From Enterobacter wuhouensis (GTDB lineage Bacteria; Pseudomonadota; Gammaproteobacteria; Enterobacterales; Enterobacteriaceae): a stretch of DNA of 64,000 bases. A program made the translations under genes and the position numbers. Where the stretch lies: assembly GCF_004331265.1 (NCBI RefSeq), contig NZ_SJOO01000002.1:620001-684000 (forward strand). The letters run 5' to 3'. Positions within the stretch are counted from its first letter, which is position 1. Each line of letters starts with the position of its first letter. The notes beneath the pieces were generated by a model. It had not been told where the DNA came from. It worked only from the letters and a program-made list of their open reading frames with translations, and made no database searches. Below, in pieces: positions 28,886 to 36,707 of the stretch.

Positions 28886-29527
28886 TTACTGGGGGACTTC
28901 AAGCGGACATAGGATTTCATCAATAAGCGGCATCGCACTTCTTAATGTTTCAAGAACGGTATTAAGCGGTTCAAATACCGGATGTTCCACTGGAAATGCA
29001 CCGTATTCCAGCCAGCACTCTGAGAGCTGGGCGATATTAAGGAACAGGGGAATGAAGAAATTCCCTTTACCCTGATCTTCAAATCCGAACGCAGCGAGTT
29101 TGTCTCGCGCTGCACGCGAACGTTCTTCCTGGGCGTAATTTTTTAAATTACGCACGCCGCCATATGCGCTGCCGTTAATCGCCAGACGAAATCCGAATGC
29201 AGTTTTCTCAGTCGCACAGCGGGTTAATACGGCTAGCAGGTAATCATTCTCCTTGCAGGGAGTCTGGTGGTTTTCAAACCAGCATTTGTAATGATCTTCT
29301 CCTATACACCACGAGGCTGGAGCTATCCAGAGAACGTCTTTGGCTTCGATGTCAGATTTCCCAAGAAAAGCGTTAGACTGAATAAATTGCGTGACGCATT
29401 GATCAAACCCCTTCCAGAACGCTGGGGCAACAACCGTTTCAAACACCACTGCCGCCTGGTTAAACATGCTCAGCTGTGAAAGCAGCATCGCTCCGGCTTT
29501 ACGTTCTTCCTCGTTGTAATAACTCAT
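28886..29527 (-). CDS. Uncharacterised protein, partner of the PD-(D/E)XK nuclease
   Basis: 213 residues, soluble, no signal peptide. Aromatic-rich motifs such as WIAPASWCIGEDHYKCWFEN and GAFPVEHPVFEPLN are visible but I recognise no family. It starts 14 bp after the stop of the nuclease gene on the same strand, so the two are almost surely co-transcribed. The gene is moderately AT-richer than the surrounding backbone. An effector, sensor or inhibitor role next to a nuclease is possible. Confidence 0.75.
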   Translation of the reverse strand: MSYYNEEERKAGAMLLSQLSMFNQAAVVFETVVAPAFWKGFDQCVTQFIQSNAFLGKSDIEAKDVLWIAPASWCIGEDHYKCWFENHQTPCKENDYLLAVLTRCATEKTAFGFRLAINGSAYGGVRNLKNYAQEERSRAARDKLAAFGFEDQGKGNFFIPLFLNIAQLSECWLEYGAFPVEHPVFEPLNTVLETLRSAMPLIDEILCPLEVPQ

Positions 29528-29541
29528 CCATTTTTCCTTCG

Positions 29542-30300
29542 TTACAATTTGCGTATGTGGTCAATAAAATGAAGTGCTGCGCACGCAGCCATCAGCCTGG
29601 AGGGAGAAACTGGCTGAGAGGAAATGATGTCCTGATAAGGGGCCGAGACGGCGGCGCGCAATGCGTTTGAAAGCCTGCGCCAGGATATGGCCGGAACCTG
29701 TTCGGGAAGGGCATCCGGCCCGGCCGTTAGCGATGCGCCACCGTGCACGGTCAGAAATACCACCGCCCACTTTCGTGCTCCGGCTCTGGCAGCGGCCTCC
29801 TCGCAGTAGCGCTGCATCTGTTCCTCCTGCTCCCCCGCGCGAATCTTTACCTCAATGAGCAGGAAAAATGCATCGGTATCGATTTCAATATCAACCCGGT
29901 TGCGGCTGTCTCCGCTCGGATTTTTTTCCACTTCAATCCGGCAATAGCGCTGATATCCCAAAGGAAAATCGGCACGCTTGGCGTTGATCAGTTGCAAAAG
30001 CGCATGAAGCGGGGCTCTGCCAAAGCCATGGTTTTCCCGAGGATCAAGTAGCCAGGCCAGCAATGCTGAATTACGCACTTCGTTGTGACCTATTCCAGCG
30101 GCCTCCCAGGGATTGAAGCCTATCGTAGCGTAATGTAGCGACTGAAGCGGTTGTTCAAGCTGCGCCAAAAAGCGCGCCAGGGCTGTTGTTGATGGAAATG
30201 AGGCTGGCGAAGATCTGCTATTCCTGATTGTCAGGTTTTTAGGCCAGTTTTCGAAAAAATCCTCGAGGCGAGCGGTAAGAGTGGCTGTCGCTGTCTCCAT
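29542..30300 (-). CDS. PD-(D/E)XK superfamily nuclease (PDDEXK_4 type)
   Basis: 252 residues. Motifs of the family are visible: NSALLAWLLDPRENHGFG near residue 78, then RVDIEIDTDAFFLLIEVKIRAGEQEEQMQRY, where D of RVDIEI and ExK of IEVKI form the PD-(D/E)XK active site. Proteins of this type (PF14281-like) are found alone or in defence islands; the substrate is normally DNA. It is first in a two-gene unit. There is no modification methylase next to it, so it is not a standard restriction pair. Confidence 0.8.
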   Translation of the reverse strand: METATATLTARLEDFFENWPKNLTIRNSRSSPASFPSTTALARFLAQLEQPLQSLHYATIGFNPWEAAGIGHNEVRNSALLAWLLDPRENHGFGRAPLHALLQLINAKRADFPLGYQRYCRIEVEKNPSGDSRNRVDIEIDTDAFFLLIEVKIRAGEQEEQMQRYCEEAAARAGARKWAVVFLTVHGGASLTAGPDALPEQVPAISWRRLSNALRAAVSAPYQDIISSQPVSPSRLMAACAALHFIDHIRKL

Positions 30301-30514
30301 ATTGCATTAATTCCCTTTGCTGTAAATCTACCTTTATAACGGCATCCCAATGAAAAAATTGAGCTTTATCTAACGTTCTTCCCGCTATATATACGACTAT
30401 ACGTGGCCTGCCGGGACGATCGGGGTCACAGTTTTCACAGCTCCCCATTCCCCTACATAAACCAGGTGTTATTATTCACCACGTAAATACCTTTCAACTC
30501 TCACCGAGGCTTTG

Positions 30515-30538
30515 ATGCTGGAGAATGTAATCATCTGA
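30515..30538 (+). CDS. Possible ToiL-type leader peptide of topAI
   Basis: A seven-codon frame, MLENVII then TGA, starts at 30515 behind GAGG (spacing 5–6). Its stop overlaps the base of a hairpin (30537–30577). In E. coli the leader ORF toiL upstream of topAI senses ribosome-stalling antibiotics and controls translation and Rho-dependent termination. Position and layout fit; I cannot confirm sequence identity with E. coli toiL. Confidence 0.5.
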   Translation: MLENVII

Positions 30539-30646
30539 TAATCAGTTTCCCGCCCTTTTCAGGACGGACTGGTTATCGCTGCGCCTAAACCTTACGCACG
30601 CACCTGCTGGTGTGGGCTTGTTTTTACGCATGATGATTAAACAGGT
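30537..30646 (+). promoter_or_regulatory. Structured topAI leader
   Basis: GATAATCAGT (30537–30546) can pair with ACTGGTTATC (30568–30577), including one G·U. Further on, CACC/GGTG (30601–30612) makes a small hairpin before a T-rich run. ACCTG (30602–30606) is complementary to CAGGT (30642–30646), which holds the topAI Shine-Dalgarno. These elements could switch with translation of the mini-ORF. Confidence 0.5.
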
Positions 30647-30654
30647 TTTCCGGT

Positions 30655-30912
30655 ATGAATTTATCCCGTCAGGAACAACGTACCTTACACGTTCTCGCAA
30701 AAGGTGGACGTATTGCGCACGTCCGCGACAGCGCTGGCCGCGTCACCTCCGTTGAATGCTATACCCGCGAAGGGATGCTCCTCAGCGACTGCACGCTCGC
30801 CGTTTTTAAAAAACTCCGCACCAAGAAGCTGATCCGTTCGGTGAACGGCCAGCCTTACCGCATCAACGCCACCGGGCTGAACAACGTTCGCGCCCAGCTG
30901 GATAATCGCTAA
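30655..30912 (+). CDS. topAI: TopAI (YjhX) topoisomerase I inhibitor toxin
   Basis: 85 residues, almost the same as E. coli YjhX ([26 protein letters not shown]-type motif here [17 protein letters not shown]). TopAI binds topoisomerase I and is toxic; YjhQ is its antitoxin in E. coli. Here no yjhQ follows: the next gene, 9 bp downstream, is a methyltransferase like YjhP. The antitoxin is therefore missing from the operon. Regulation is probably through the long structured leader. Confidence 0.92.
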   Translation: MNLSRQEQRTLHVLAKGGRIAHVRDSAGRVTSVECYTREGMLLSDCTLAVFKKLRTKKLIRSVNGQPYRINATGLNNVRAQLDNR

Positions 30913-30921
30913 GGAGCAGTG

Positions 30922-31632
30922 ATGAATACACCTTATACAGACAGCTACGATCGCGCTTTTTTACTCGACACCATGATGGGTCCAAACGCCATGCGGCTAA
31001 CCGAGGAGCTGGTGGCACAGCTTCTGATAACACCGGGTATGCGCATTCTGGATCTCGGCTGCGGAAAGGGGATCTCCTCTATCCTTCTCGCAGAGAAATA
31101 CGGTGCGACGGTCTTTGCCGCCGACCTGTGGATCGGCCCCACCGAGAACGCAGAGCGGTTCACCGCGCTGGGGCTGGACGGGAAAATTTTCCCGCTTCTG
31201 GTCGATGCAACAAAAGAGATCCCCTTTGCGCATGACTACTTCGACCTGATCGTGAGCGTGGACGCGTACCAGTATTTCGGCAGCAACGACACCATGCTGG
31301 CAACGCTCCTGCCGTACCTGAAGCCTGGCGGGCATTTTGCCGCTGCGGTTCCCGGATTTATCGGCGACTACAGCGAAGAAAATCTGCCGGAGGTCGTGAA
31401 GCCTTTCTGGACGCCCGAGTGGTACTTTTACCCGCTTCACTGGTGGAAAGCGCTTTGGGAGAAAGAGCCGGGTATTACGCTGACCACGGTACGCGAAATG
31501 GACACTTGCCAGCAGGCGTGGGACGAGTTTATGGCGTGCGAGATCGCCCAGGAGATGATGGTGCCGATCATGGACGCCGGTGCCGGAGCGTATTTTAATA
31601 TGATTCAGCTTATCGCCCAAAAACGGGAGTAA
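30922..31632 (+). CDS. YjhP-like SAM-dependent methyltransferase
   Basis: From ATG 30922 (AAGGAG Shine-Dalgarno) 236 residues. A class I methyltransferase fold is evident: motif I ILDLGCGKGISS near residue 43, acidic AADLW at the end of strand 2, and DYFDLIVSVDAYQYF (motif IV). It begins 9 bp after topAI, in the place where E. coli has yjhQ then yjhP. The sequence resembles YjhP as I recall it. Substrate unknown; a small molecule is likely. Confidence 0.88.
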   Translation: MNTPYTDSYDRAFLLDTMMGPNAMRLTEELVAQLLITPGMRILDLGCGKGISSILLAEKYGATVFAADLWIGPTENAERFTALGLDGKIFPLLVDATKEIPFAHDYFDLIVSVDAYQYFGSNDTMLATLLPYLKPGGHFAAAVPGFIGDYSEENLPEVVKPFWTPEWYFYPLHWWKALWEKEPGITLTTVREMDTCQQAWDEFMACEIAQEMMVPIMDAGAGAYFNMIQLIAQKRE

Positions 31633-31636
31633 CCTT

Positions 31637-31724
31637 TGCCCGGCGGCGCTGCGCTTGCACGGGCCTACAATGAACGGCGTATTATTGCCGCATGTAGGCC
31701 GGGTAAGCGCAGCGCCACCCGGCA
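31637..31724. repeat. REP/BIME element
   Basis: Two inverted REP units, TGCCCGGCGGCGCTGCGCTT… and TGTAGGCCGGGTAAGCGCAG…, lie between the convergent methyltransferase and LysE-family genes. Confidence 0.88.
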
Positions 31725-31726
31725 GT

Positions 31727-32347
31727 TCATCGCTTGCTCATCGCCAGCTTTGCGGCAAACAGCAGGAACACGACGCCGGTTGTTCGGTCCATCCACTTCA
31801 CTACGGCAGGCTTTTTCAGCACATCCGCAGCATACCCCGTCGCAATAATCAGCGTGAGTGACCAGAGCGTGCCGATCAGCACATGAATCCCGACCAGCAA
31901 AAACGTCCAGGCAAAAGGCGAATGTCCTGCGGGAATAAACTGCGGGAGAAACGAAACGTAAAAGATGCCCATTTTAGGGTTCAGGACATTCCCTAACATG
32001 CCGCGCAAAAAACCGTTGCCGCTGCGGGCACGGCCTTCTGCTGAGAGGGAAAACTGCTGCCGCGGGCGAAGCAACAGCTGGAGGCCTAGCCAGCACAGAT
32101 ACGCTGCACCACACCACTTTAGCAGCGAGTACGCGACTTCAGAGACGGCCAGCAGCGCGCCCAGACCAAACGCCACTACTGCCCCCCAGATAAAGCAGCC
32201 GGTATCAATCCCCAGCGCGACGTGTATGGCTTTTTTACTGCCATCAGCGGCGGCGGTTCGCAGGATTAAGGCCGTGTCGAGGCCGGGGGTGAGCGTCAGA
32301 AGCGTGGCTGCGAAGGTGAATGCAAGAAGGGCATCGGTGACGGACAT
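31727..32347 (-). CDS. LysE/RhtB-family amino acid exporter
   Basis: From ATG 32347 (GGAG upstream) 206 residues with six membrane segments. The family signature GxNxP appears as LTPGLDTALILRTAAADGSKK near residue 20 and LGNVLNPKMGIFYVSFLPQF near residue 115. Members export amino acids or derivatives such as threonine or homoserine lactone. An upstream in-frame extension overlaps the autotransporter terminator and is rejected. Confidence 0.9.
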   Translation of the reverse strand: MSVTDALLAFTFAATLLTLTPGLDTALILRTAAADGSKKAIHVALGIDTGCFIWGAVVAFGLGALLAVSEVAYSLLKWCGAAYLCWLGLQLLLRPRQQFSLSAEGRARSGNGFLRGMLGNVLNPKMGIFYVSFLPQFIPAGHSPFAWTFLLVGIHVLIGTLWSLTLIIATGYAADVLKKPAVVKWMDRTTGVVFLLFAAKLAMSKR

Positions 32348-32396
32348 GCTGTTTCTCCGAAAACGCAAAGCGTAATGGGAAGTTAACAATACCGCA

Positions 32397-32424
32397 ACAA
32401 AAAAGACCCGCATCAAGCGGGTCT
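32397..32424 (-). terminator. Terminator after the second autotransporter gene
   Basis: On the minus strand the stem AGACCCGC / GCGGGTCT with a 5-nt loop is followed by six T residues, 27 bp beyond the autotransporter stop. Confidence 0.9.
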
Positions 32425-32450
32425 GTCTGTTTACGAGCATGAATTCAGGT

Positions 32451-35400
32451 TCAGAACGACCAGCGCAGATTCGCGTTAACCGAGTTGACGCGGGTATCCG
32501 CACCATATTGTCCCTGATAGCCCACGTCCAGCGTCGCAGCCCGAGACAGCTGTACGCTCACGCCGATATCACCCACCATCACGTCCTCATCGACGGCCTG
32601 ACCCTGAGTAATGAACGCGTCGCTGCCCGCAAACGCCATGCGCGATGAGGTGTTCTTATCGCCGTAGGCGTGCTGCCAGCCCAACGAACCGTAGAGGTTG
32701 ACGTTCTTCGGTAGCTCGGTCACGCCGCGCACCCCGAGGGTGGAGTAGAAGGTGTTCATCGTGTCGTTACGCACGCTCAGCGCGGCGGCACCGCCGTCTT
32801 CCCTGAAGCTGTCGGTATGCAGTCGGATGTACGATAAATTAGCGAACGGCTCAATATTCATATCCGGCTGGCCGAAACGGTAGCCCGCCTCGGTGAACGC
32901 CAGCAGCGAGTTGGCGTCGTAATCCGATTTCAGACGATCCGAGAAGCCGCTGAAATCAACATTGCGCTCGCCTTCGATCTTGTGCCAGGTGTAGCCCAGC
33001 GCGCCGCGAAGGGAGAACGCATCCTGTTGTCCAGCCGCATACAGGCCAAGGTGGTAGTTGTCGGTATCCGTTGAGGAACGACGGCTGTCGACGTCGTAAT
33101 CACCGCGGCTGTAGCCGAAGTAGCCACCGACACGCACGCTATGGTCCGCCAGCTTGCGATCCGCCCCCAGCAGGAAGCCGGTGGTGTTGCCGTCCAGCTT
33201 GCCCACGTTACCGTCGCCGCTGTTTCGGCTCCAGGAGCTGAAGGTCTGGCCCCAGACGCCGTTGTTTTGCGGCTCCGGCTGCTGCACCAGCGACATCGCT
33301 AACGGGGATATTGCCAGGCTGTCGTTATCGAACGCGCGCTGCATGCGCTGGTTTAACACGTTAAACACCTGCGTGCTGCCGGCGATCAGGTTGGACTGCA
33401 TCGACGGATAAACTTCACCGGACAGCTGGTTGAACGCCTCTCGCGCTTCCGGCGCGCTCAGCGCCAGCAGGGAGTTGTACAGCGCCAGCGACGGGCCGCT
33501 TTGCGTCAGCGTGGAGAGCGCGCCGGCGGTATTCCACTGGTTGCTGCTTTTGGCCACGGTCTGGAAAATCCCCGGCTTGCCGCTACCCGGATTTTCGCCG
33601 CCCGGATTCTCTCCACCAGGATTCTCTCCACCAGGATTCTCACCGCCCGGATTCTCACCGCCGGGGTTTTCTCCGCCCGGATTTTCGCCGCCAGGGTTCT
33701 CGCCGCCGGTCTCTTTCTGCGCGATAGTCAGATCGACGGCGTTATTGCCCTGCTTGAGCGCCACGTCCAGGAAGGCGGATTTTGAAATCGCCCCCGCGAA
33801 CTGGCCGTCAATTCCCCCGTCAGAGGTTAAAATGCGGTAGCTTTGGCCCGTTTTGTAGCTGGTTTGCGGATCGAGCGCGGTGACCTGAACTTTGGCCCGA
33901 TCGCTGATGGTAGTTTTGCCCGAGACGAGCAGCCGATCGCTGCTGCCATCGCCCGCAATATCAACGTCATAGAAGGATTCGCCGATAAAGTTCAGGTAAC
34001 GTTTTAGGGTGAGCGTGCCAATGCCGCCATCGCCGGGCGAAATATGACCGCCGGACAGGATCTCGGTCTGGCCGAGCGTGCCGTTGCCGCCCAGCGTGCC
34101 GCCGGCCTTGATTGACGCAGCGCTGCTGTAACCCTGCCCGTTGTTAACGTCGGAGCCCGCCGTCGCGTTGAGGATCAGCGTACCGCCGTTCTCGGCGCTA
34201 AGGGTCTGAACATCAAAGATATCGTCTTCAGGCTGAGTGTTGATATTGCTGGCAATAATGACTTTGCCACCGCGCGCGGTCACGTTCGCCTGCAGTGCTG
34301 AAAGATCGCCGTTCAGCGTTGTCTGCCCGGCGGTATTGATCACCTCACCTTCACCTCTCATCGTGTTGCTAAACACGTAGTTAGCGTCGGTATGATTAAA
34401 GTAGACATAGCTGCCGAACAGCCCGCCCCGCAGGCTGATTGCCGTCTTCGCATCGATGGTGCCCGCGCCGCCCGCCGCGCCCAGCGTCGGTTCGGTCAGG
34501 CCGGTTCCGGTATCCATATTGCCGCGGCTGCCGATAATCAGCGCGCCGCGGTTCGAGCCGGAGCTGGTCGTGCCTAAGACCAGCTCGTTGCTGCCCGCGG
34601 AAAACGCACCGCCGTCAATGACCGACAGCACGCCGTTGCCATAGTCGCCCACGTTCACGCTGCTGGCGCTGGTAAAGCGCGAGTCTTTGCCCGCAATAAC
34701 CAGCTCGGCGGTTTTACCTGCCCCGGAGACGCCCGCTACCTGCACGTTAGCAACGTTCACCGCCCCGCCGTTCAGCACGTCCATATCGCCATACAGCGTC
34801 AGCGTACGGCCAACGTTCCACTGCGAACCGGCACCGGTGACGGTGGCTTTGGGGCTCAGCGCGTCGGCTTCACCCGGCCCGGTACCATTGCCGATGCGCG
34901 CGTCGTAGGCTGTGCTGAGCACCGCGCCATCTTCAATCGCCAGCGTGGAGCGTGCCCCAAGATCGGTGCCGACGCTGAGAAAATTACTGGTCACGCGCGA
35001 GCCGCTGCCCGTGGCGATAAGGTGGCTGTCGTAGCCGCGGGTGGTGCCGACCAAGATCTCCTTCGCGCTGGCCAGCGCGCCCTCTTCGACCCGCAGGGTG
35101 CCGAGGCCAAGATTCAGGTCGCCGCGCAGGACATACTGGTCGTTCACCGCGTTAAGCTCGGCATTGGGTCCACGGACCGTGACCAGGCTTTCATAAATTT
35201 GGCCGTTGAACAGTCGGCCAATATTGATGTTATAGGCGGTGATTTTACCATTATCGATCAGCAGGTTTCCGCGCTGGTTACGTCCAACGTAAACATCTCC
35301 GGTGTAGCCCAGCGTTTCGGTAATACGCGAGTCGCCGTCAAAAATTGCATCGGCTGCGCGGGCGAAATCGGCAGGTGAAAGCAGTAGCAGCGGCGCGGAA

Positions 35401-35468
35401 AATAACGCGAGGTAAAGTCTGGAAAGCGGTGTCTTAACCGCTAAAGAAGGCGATGTAGAGTTATTCAC
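32451..35468 (-). CDS. Autotransporter with beta-helical passenger and (GGENP)8 linker
   Basis: 1005 residues. An extended signal peptide covers residues 1–38 (ending FARA). The passenger to about residue 590 is made of repeats of the type VGRNQRGNLLIDNG / LVGTTRGYDSHLIATGSGS, a beta-helix of the PL-26/ESPR-less adhesin kind. A proline-rich linker of eight GGENP units at about 590–630 joins it to the autotransporter barrel (about 730–1005), which ends SVNANLRWSF. No protease triad is visible. The linker varies by 15-bp units and may expand or contract. It may be under control of the response regulator and kinase encoded 600 bp upstream in the opposite direction (inference). Confidence 0.9.
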   Translation of the reverse strand: MNNSTSPSLAVKTPLSRLYLALFSAPLLLLSPADFARAADAIFDGDSRITETLGYTGDVYVGRNQRGNLLIDNGKITAYNINIGRLFNGQIYESLVTVRGPNAELNAVNDQYVLRGDLNLGLGTLRVEEGALASAKEILVGTTRGYDSHLIATGSGSRVTSNFLSVGTDLGARSTLAIEDGAVLSTAYDARIGNGTGPGEADALSPKATVTGAGSQWNVGRTLTLYGDMDVLNGGAVNVANVQVAGVSGAGKTAELVIAGKDSRFTSASSVNVGDYGNGVLSVIDGGAFSAGSNELVLGTTSSGSNRGALIIGSRGNMDTGTGLTEPTLGAAGGAGTIDAKTAISLRGGLFGSYVYFNHTDANYVFSNTMRGEGEVINTAGQTTLNGDLSALQANVTARGGKVIIASNINTQPEDDIFDVQTLSAENGGTLILNATAGSDVNNGQGYSSAASIKAGGTLGGNGTLGQTEILSGGHISPGDGGIGTLTLKRYLNFIGESFYDVDIAGDGSSDRLLVSGKTTISDRAKVQVTALDPQTSYKTGQSYRILTSDGGIDGQFAGAISKSAFLDVALKQGNNAVDLTIAQKETGGENPGGENPGGENPGGENPGGENPGGENPGGENPGGENPGSGKPGIFQTVAKSSNQWNTAGALSTLTQSGPSLALYNSLLALSAPEAREAFNQLSGEVYPSMQSNLIAGSTQVFNVLNQRMQRAFDNDSLAISPLAMSLVQQPEPQNNGVWGQTFSSWSRNSGDGNVGKLDGNTTGFLLGADRKLADHSVRVGGYFGYSRGDYDVDSRRSSTDTDNYHLGLYAAGQQDAFSLRGALGYTWHKIEGERNVDFSGFSDRLKSDYDANSLLAFTEAGYRFGQPDMNIEPFANLSYIRLHTDSFREDGGAAALSVRNDTMNTFYSTLGVRGVTELPKNVNLYGSLGWQHAYGDKNTSSRMAFAGSDAFITQGQAVDEDVMVGDIGVSVQLSRAATLDVGYQGQYGADTRVNSVNANLRWSF
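33586..33705 (-). repeat. 15-bp tandem repeat coding GGENP, eight copies
   Basis: Eight adjacent in-frame 15-bp units (consensus on plus strand CCCGGATTCTCNCCG) with scattered synonymous changes. It sits in the linker between passenger and barrel. Confidence 0.95.
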
Positions 35469-35546
35469 GGGCTATCTCCGTACTCATTAGCGTGATGTCA
35501 GGAAAATCGTTTTTATATGAAAACTCAGAGACGTCAGAAAATGTAA

Positions 35547-35572
35547 AAGGCGTTATTTATCTACGCCTTTTG
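35547..35572 (-). terminator. Terminator after the small lipoprotein gene
   Basis: AAAAGGCGT and ACGCCTTTT form a 9-bp stem with a short loop just after the lipoprotein stop (35585); the T-tract is part of the stem, so it may act on both strands. Confidence 0.7.
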
Positions 35573-35584
35573 ATGTGGAGTTAT

Positions 35585-35899
35585 TTATTTGTGTGTGACG
35601 ACGGGTGTACAGGTTGGCGCGCTCAGCGTCGGTGCCGATCCTAAAATCCCCGGCATCATCATTGACGAGCAATCAAAAATACGCCCTTTTTCCGTCGTCG
35701 CGCGATAAGAGAGCTTTTGTCCGCCGAGTGCATCAGGCTGGGCGCCATTAACGTTGGTTACGGTTATTTCATCGGACGAGCCCAGGCCCAGCATTTTAGC
35801 GGTTTCCGCCTGCAGCAGCGGAATAGCCTGATCTGTTTTCAGCGTGGAACAACCGGCCAGCATCATTGTAGCGGTTAAAACGATAAGCGTTCTTTTCAT
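35585..35899 (-). CDS. Small lipoprotein of unknown function
   Basis: 104 residues. Signal peptide with lipobox LAGC (C17) and S18 next to it, predicting outer-membrane sorting. The mature part has two cysteines (FDCSS and APTCTP) that could form a disulfide. I do not recognise the family. It lies between an autotransporter gene and a divergent two-component pair and could be linked to either. Confidence 0.8.
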   Translation of the reverse strand: MKRTLIVLTATMMLAGCSTLKTDQAIPLLQAETAKMLGLGSSDEITVTNVNGAQPDALGGQKLSYRATTEKGRIFDCSSMMMPGILGSAPTLSAPTCTPVVTHK

Positions 35900-36074
35900 A
35901 AATTATCCTTTATATCCAACCAGTTAATATCTCTGATTGTATTTATGTTTTCTATCACCCAAATGTGCGATTAATATATTTCCCTTTCCTATTCGAAAAA
36001 ACCCTCCTAAAGTAGGGTGGGTAGATAATAATTCATCCGTACTCTTAGTTATGCGAAGGTGAAAGGAGATTCCT

Positions 36075-36707
36075 TTGGGGCAGAATTATGCGTTGGTCGT
36101 TGATGACCATCCATTGGTAGCAAGCGGCATCGCCAATTTTCTGATTACGCATTGCCGATTTAAGCAGGCGTGCGTGGTGACGAATGAGGATGATTGCTAC
36201 CGTCAAATTAGGGATAATGGCCCGCCGCGCTTGCTGGTAATCGATTTTTGGCTTTCGTCCGGCACGGCGTTGAAATTACTGAAAGAAGTGAAACAGCTTT
36301 ACCCACAGGTACGACTCCTGGTGGTCAGCGGGGATGATAACAACGATATCTGGCAAAAAGTTCACGCCTCCGGAGGGCATGGTTTCGTATTAAAAAGCGA
36401 GCCGCCTGAAATATTCTCACGGGCCGTTTTCGCACTTACTGATAATCTCACCTGGTTTCCCGAGGGGAACGATTTATCCGTAAAGGCGAATAACGAGAAG
36501 TTAAGTAAATTTAACTTAACGCCGCGACAAATAGACGTGTTAAATATGATTATGCGCGGACTGCCAAATAAACGAATTGCCGCACAGCTTTCAATTTCTG
36601 AGCCCACGGTCAAAGAACACATCAGCAATATCCTTAAAAAGATAGGCGTTAATAGTCGGGTAGAAGCCATCACCCTTCTGCATGGCAAGCGGGAACCGTC
36701 GGAATGA
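36075..36707 (+). CDS. NarL/FixJ-family response regulator
   Basis: 210 residues from a TTG start with AAGGAG 6–7 bases upstream. Receiver domain: acidic pair D10-D11, phosphoacceptor D57 (LLVIDFWL), K near residue 108 (FVLKSEPPE). C-terminal LuxR helix-turn-helix at about 147–205 (LTPRQIDVLNMIMRGLPNKRIAAQ). It overlaps the hybrid kinase gene by 4 bp. An inverted repeat ACCCT–N8–AGGGT (36001–36018) lies upstream and could be its own operator. Confidence 0.92.
   Translation: MGQNYALVVDDHPLVASGIANFLITHCRFKQACVVTNEDDCYRQIRDNGPPRLLVIDFWLSSGTALKLLKEVKQLYPQVRLLVVSGDDNNDIWQKVHASGGHGFVLKSEPPEIFSRAVFALTDNLTWFPEGNDLSVKANNEKLSKFNLTPRQIDVLNMIMRGLPNKRIAAQLSISEPTVKEHISNILKKIGVNSRVEAITLLHGKREPSE

Noticed and set aside
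33586..33705. Regular repeats as a possible CRISPR array
   Set aside because: The units are contiguous 15-mers without spacers and are coding (GGENP).
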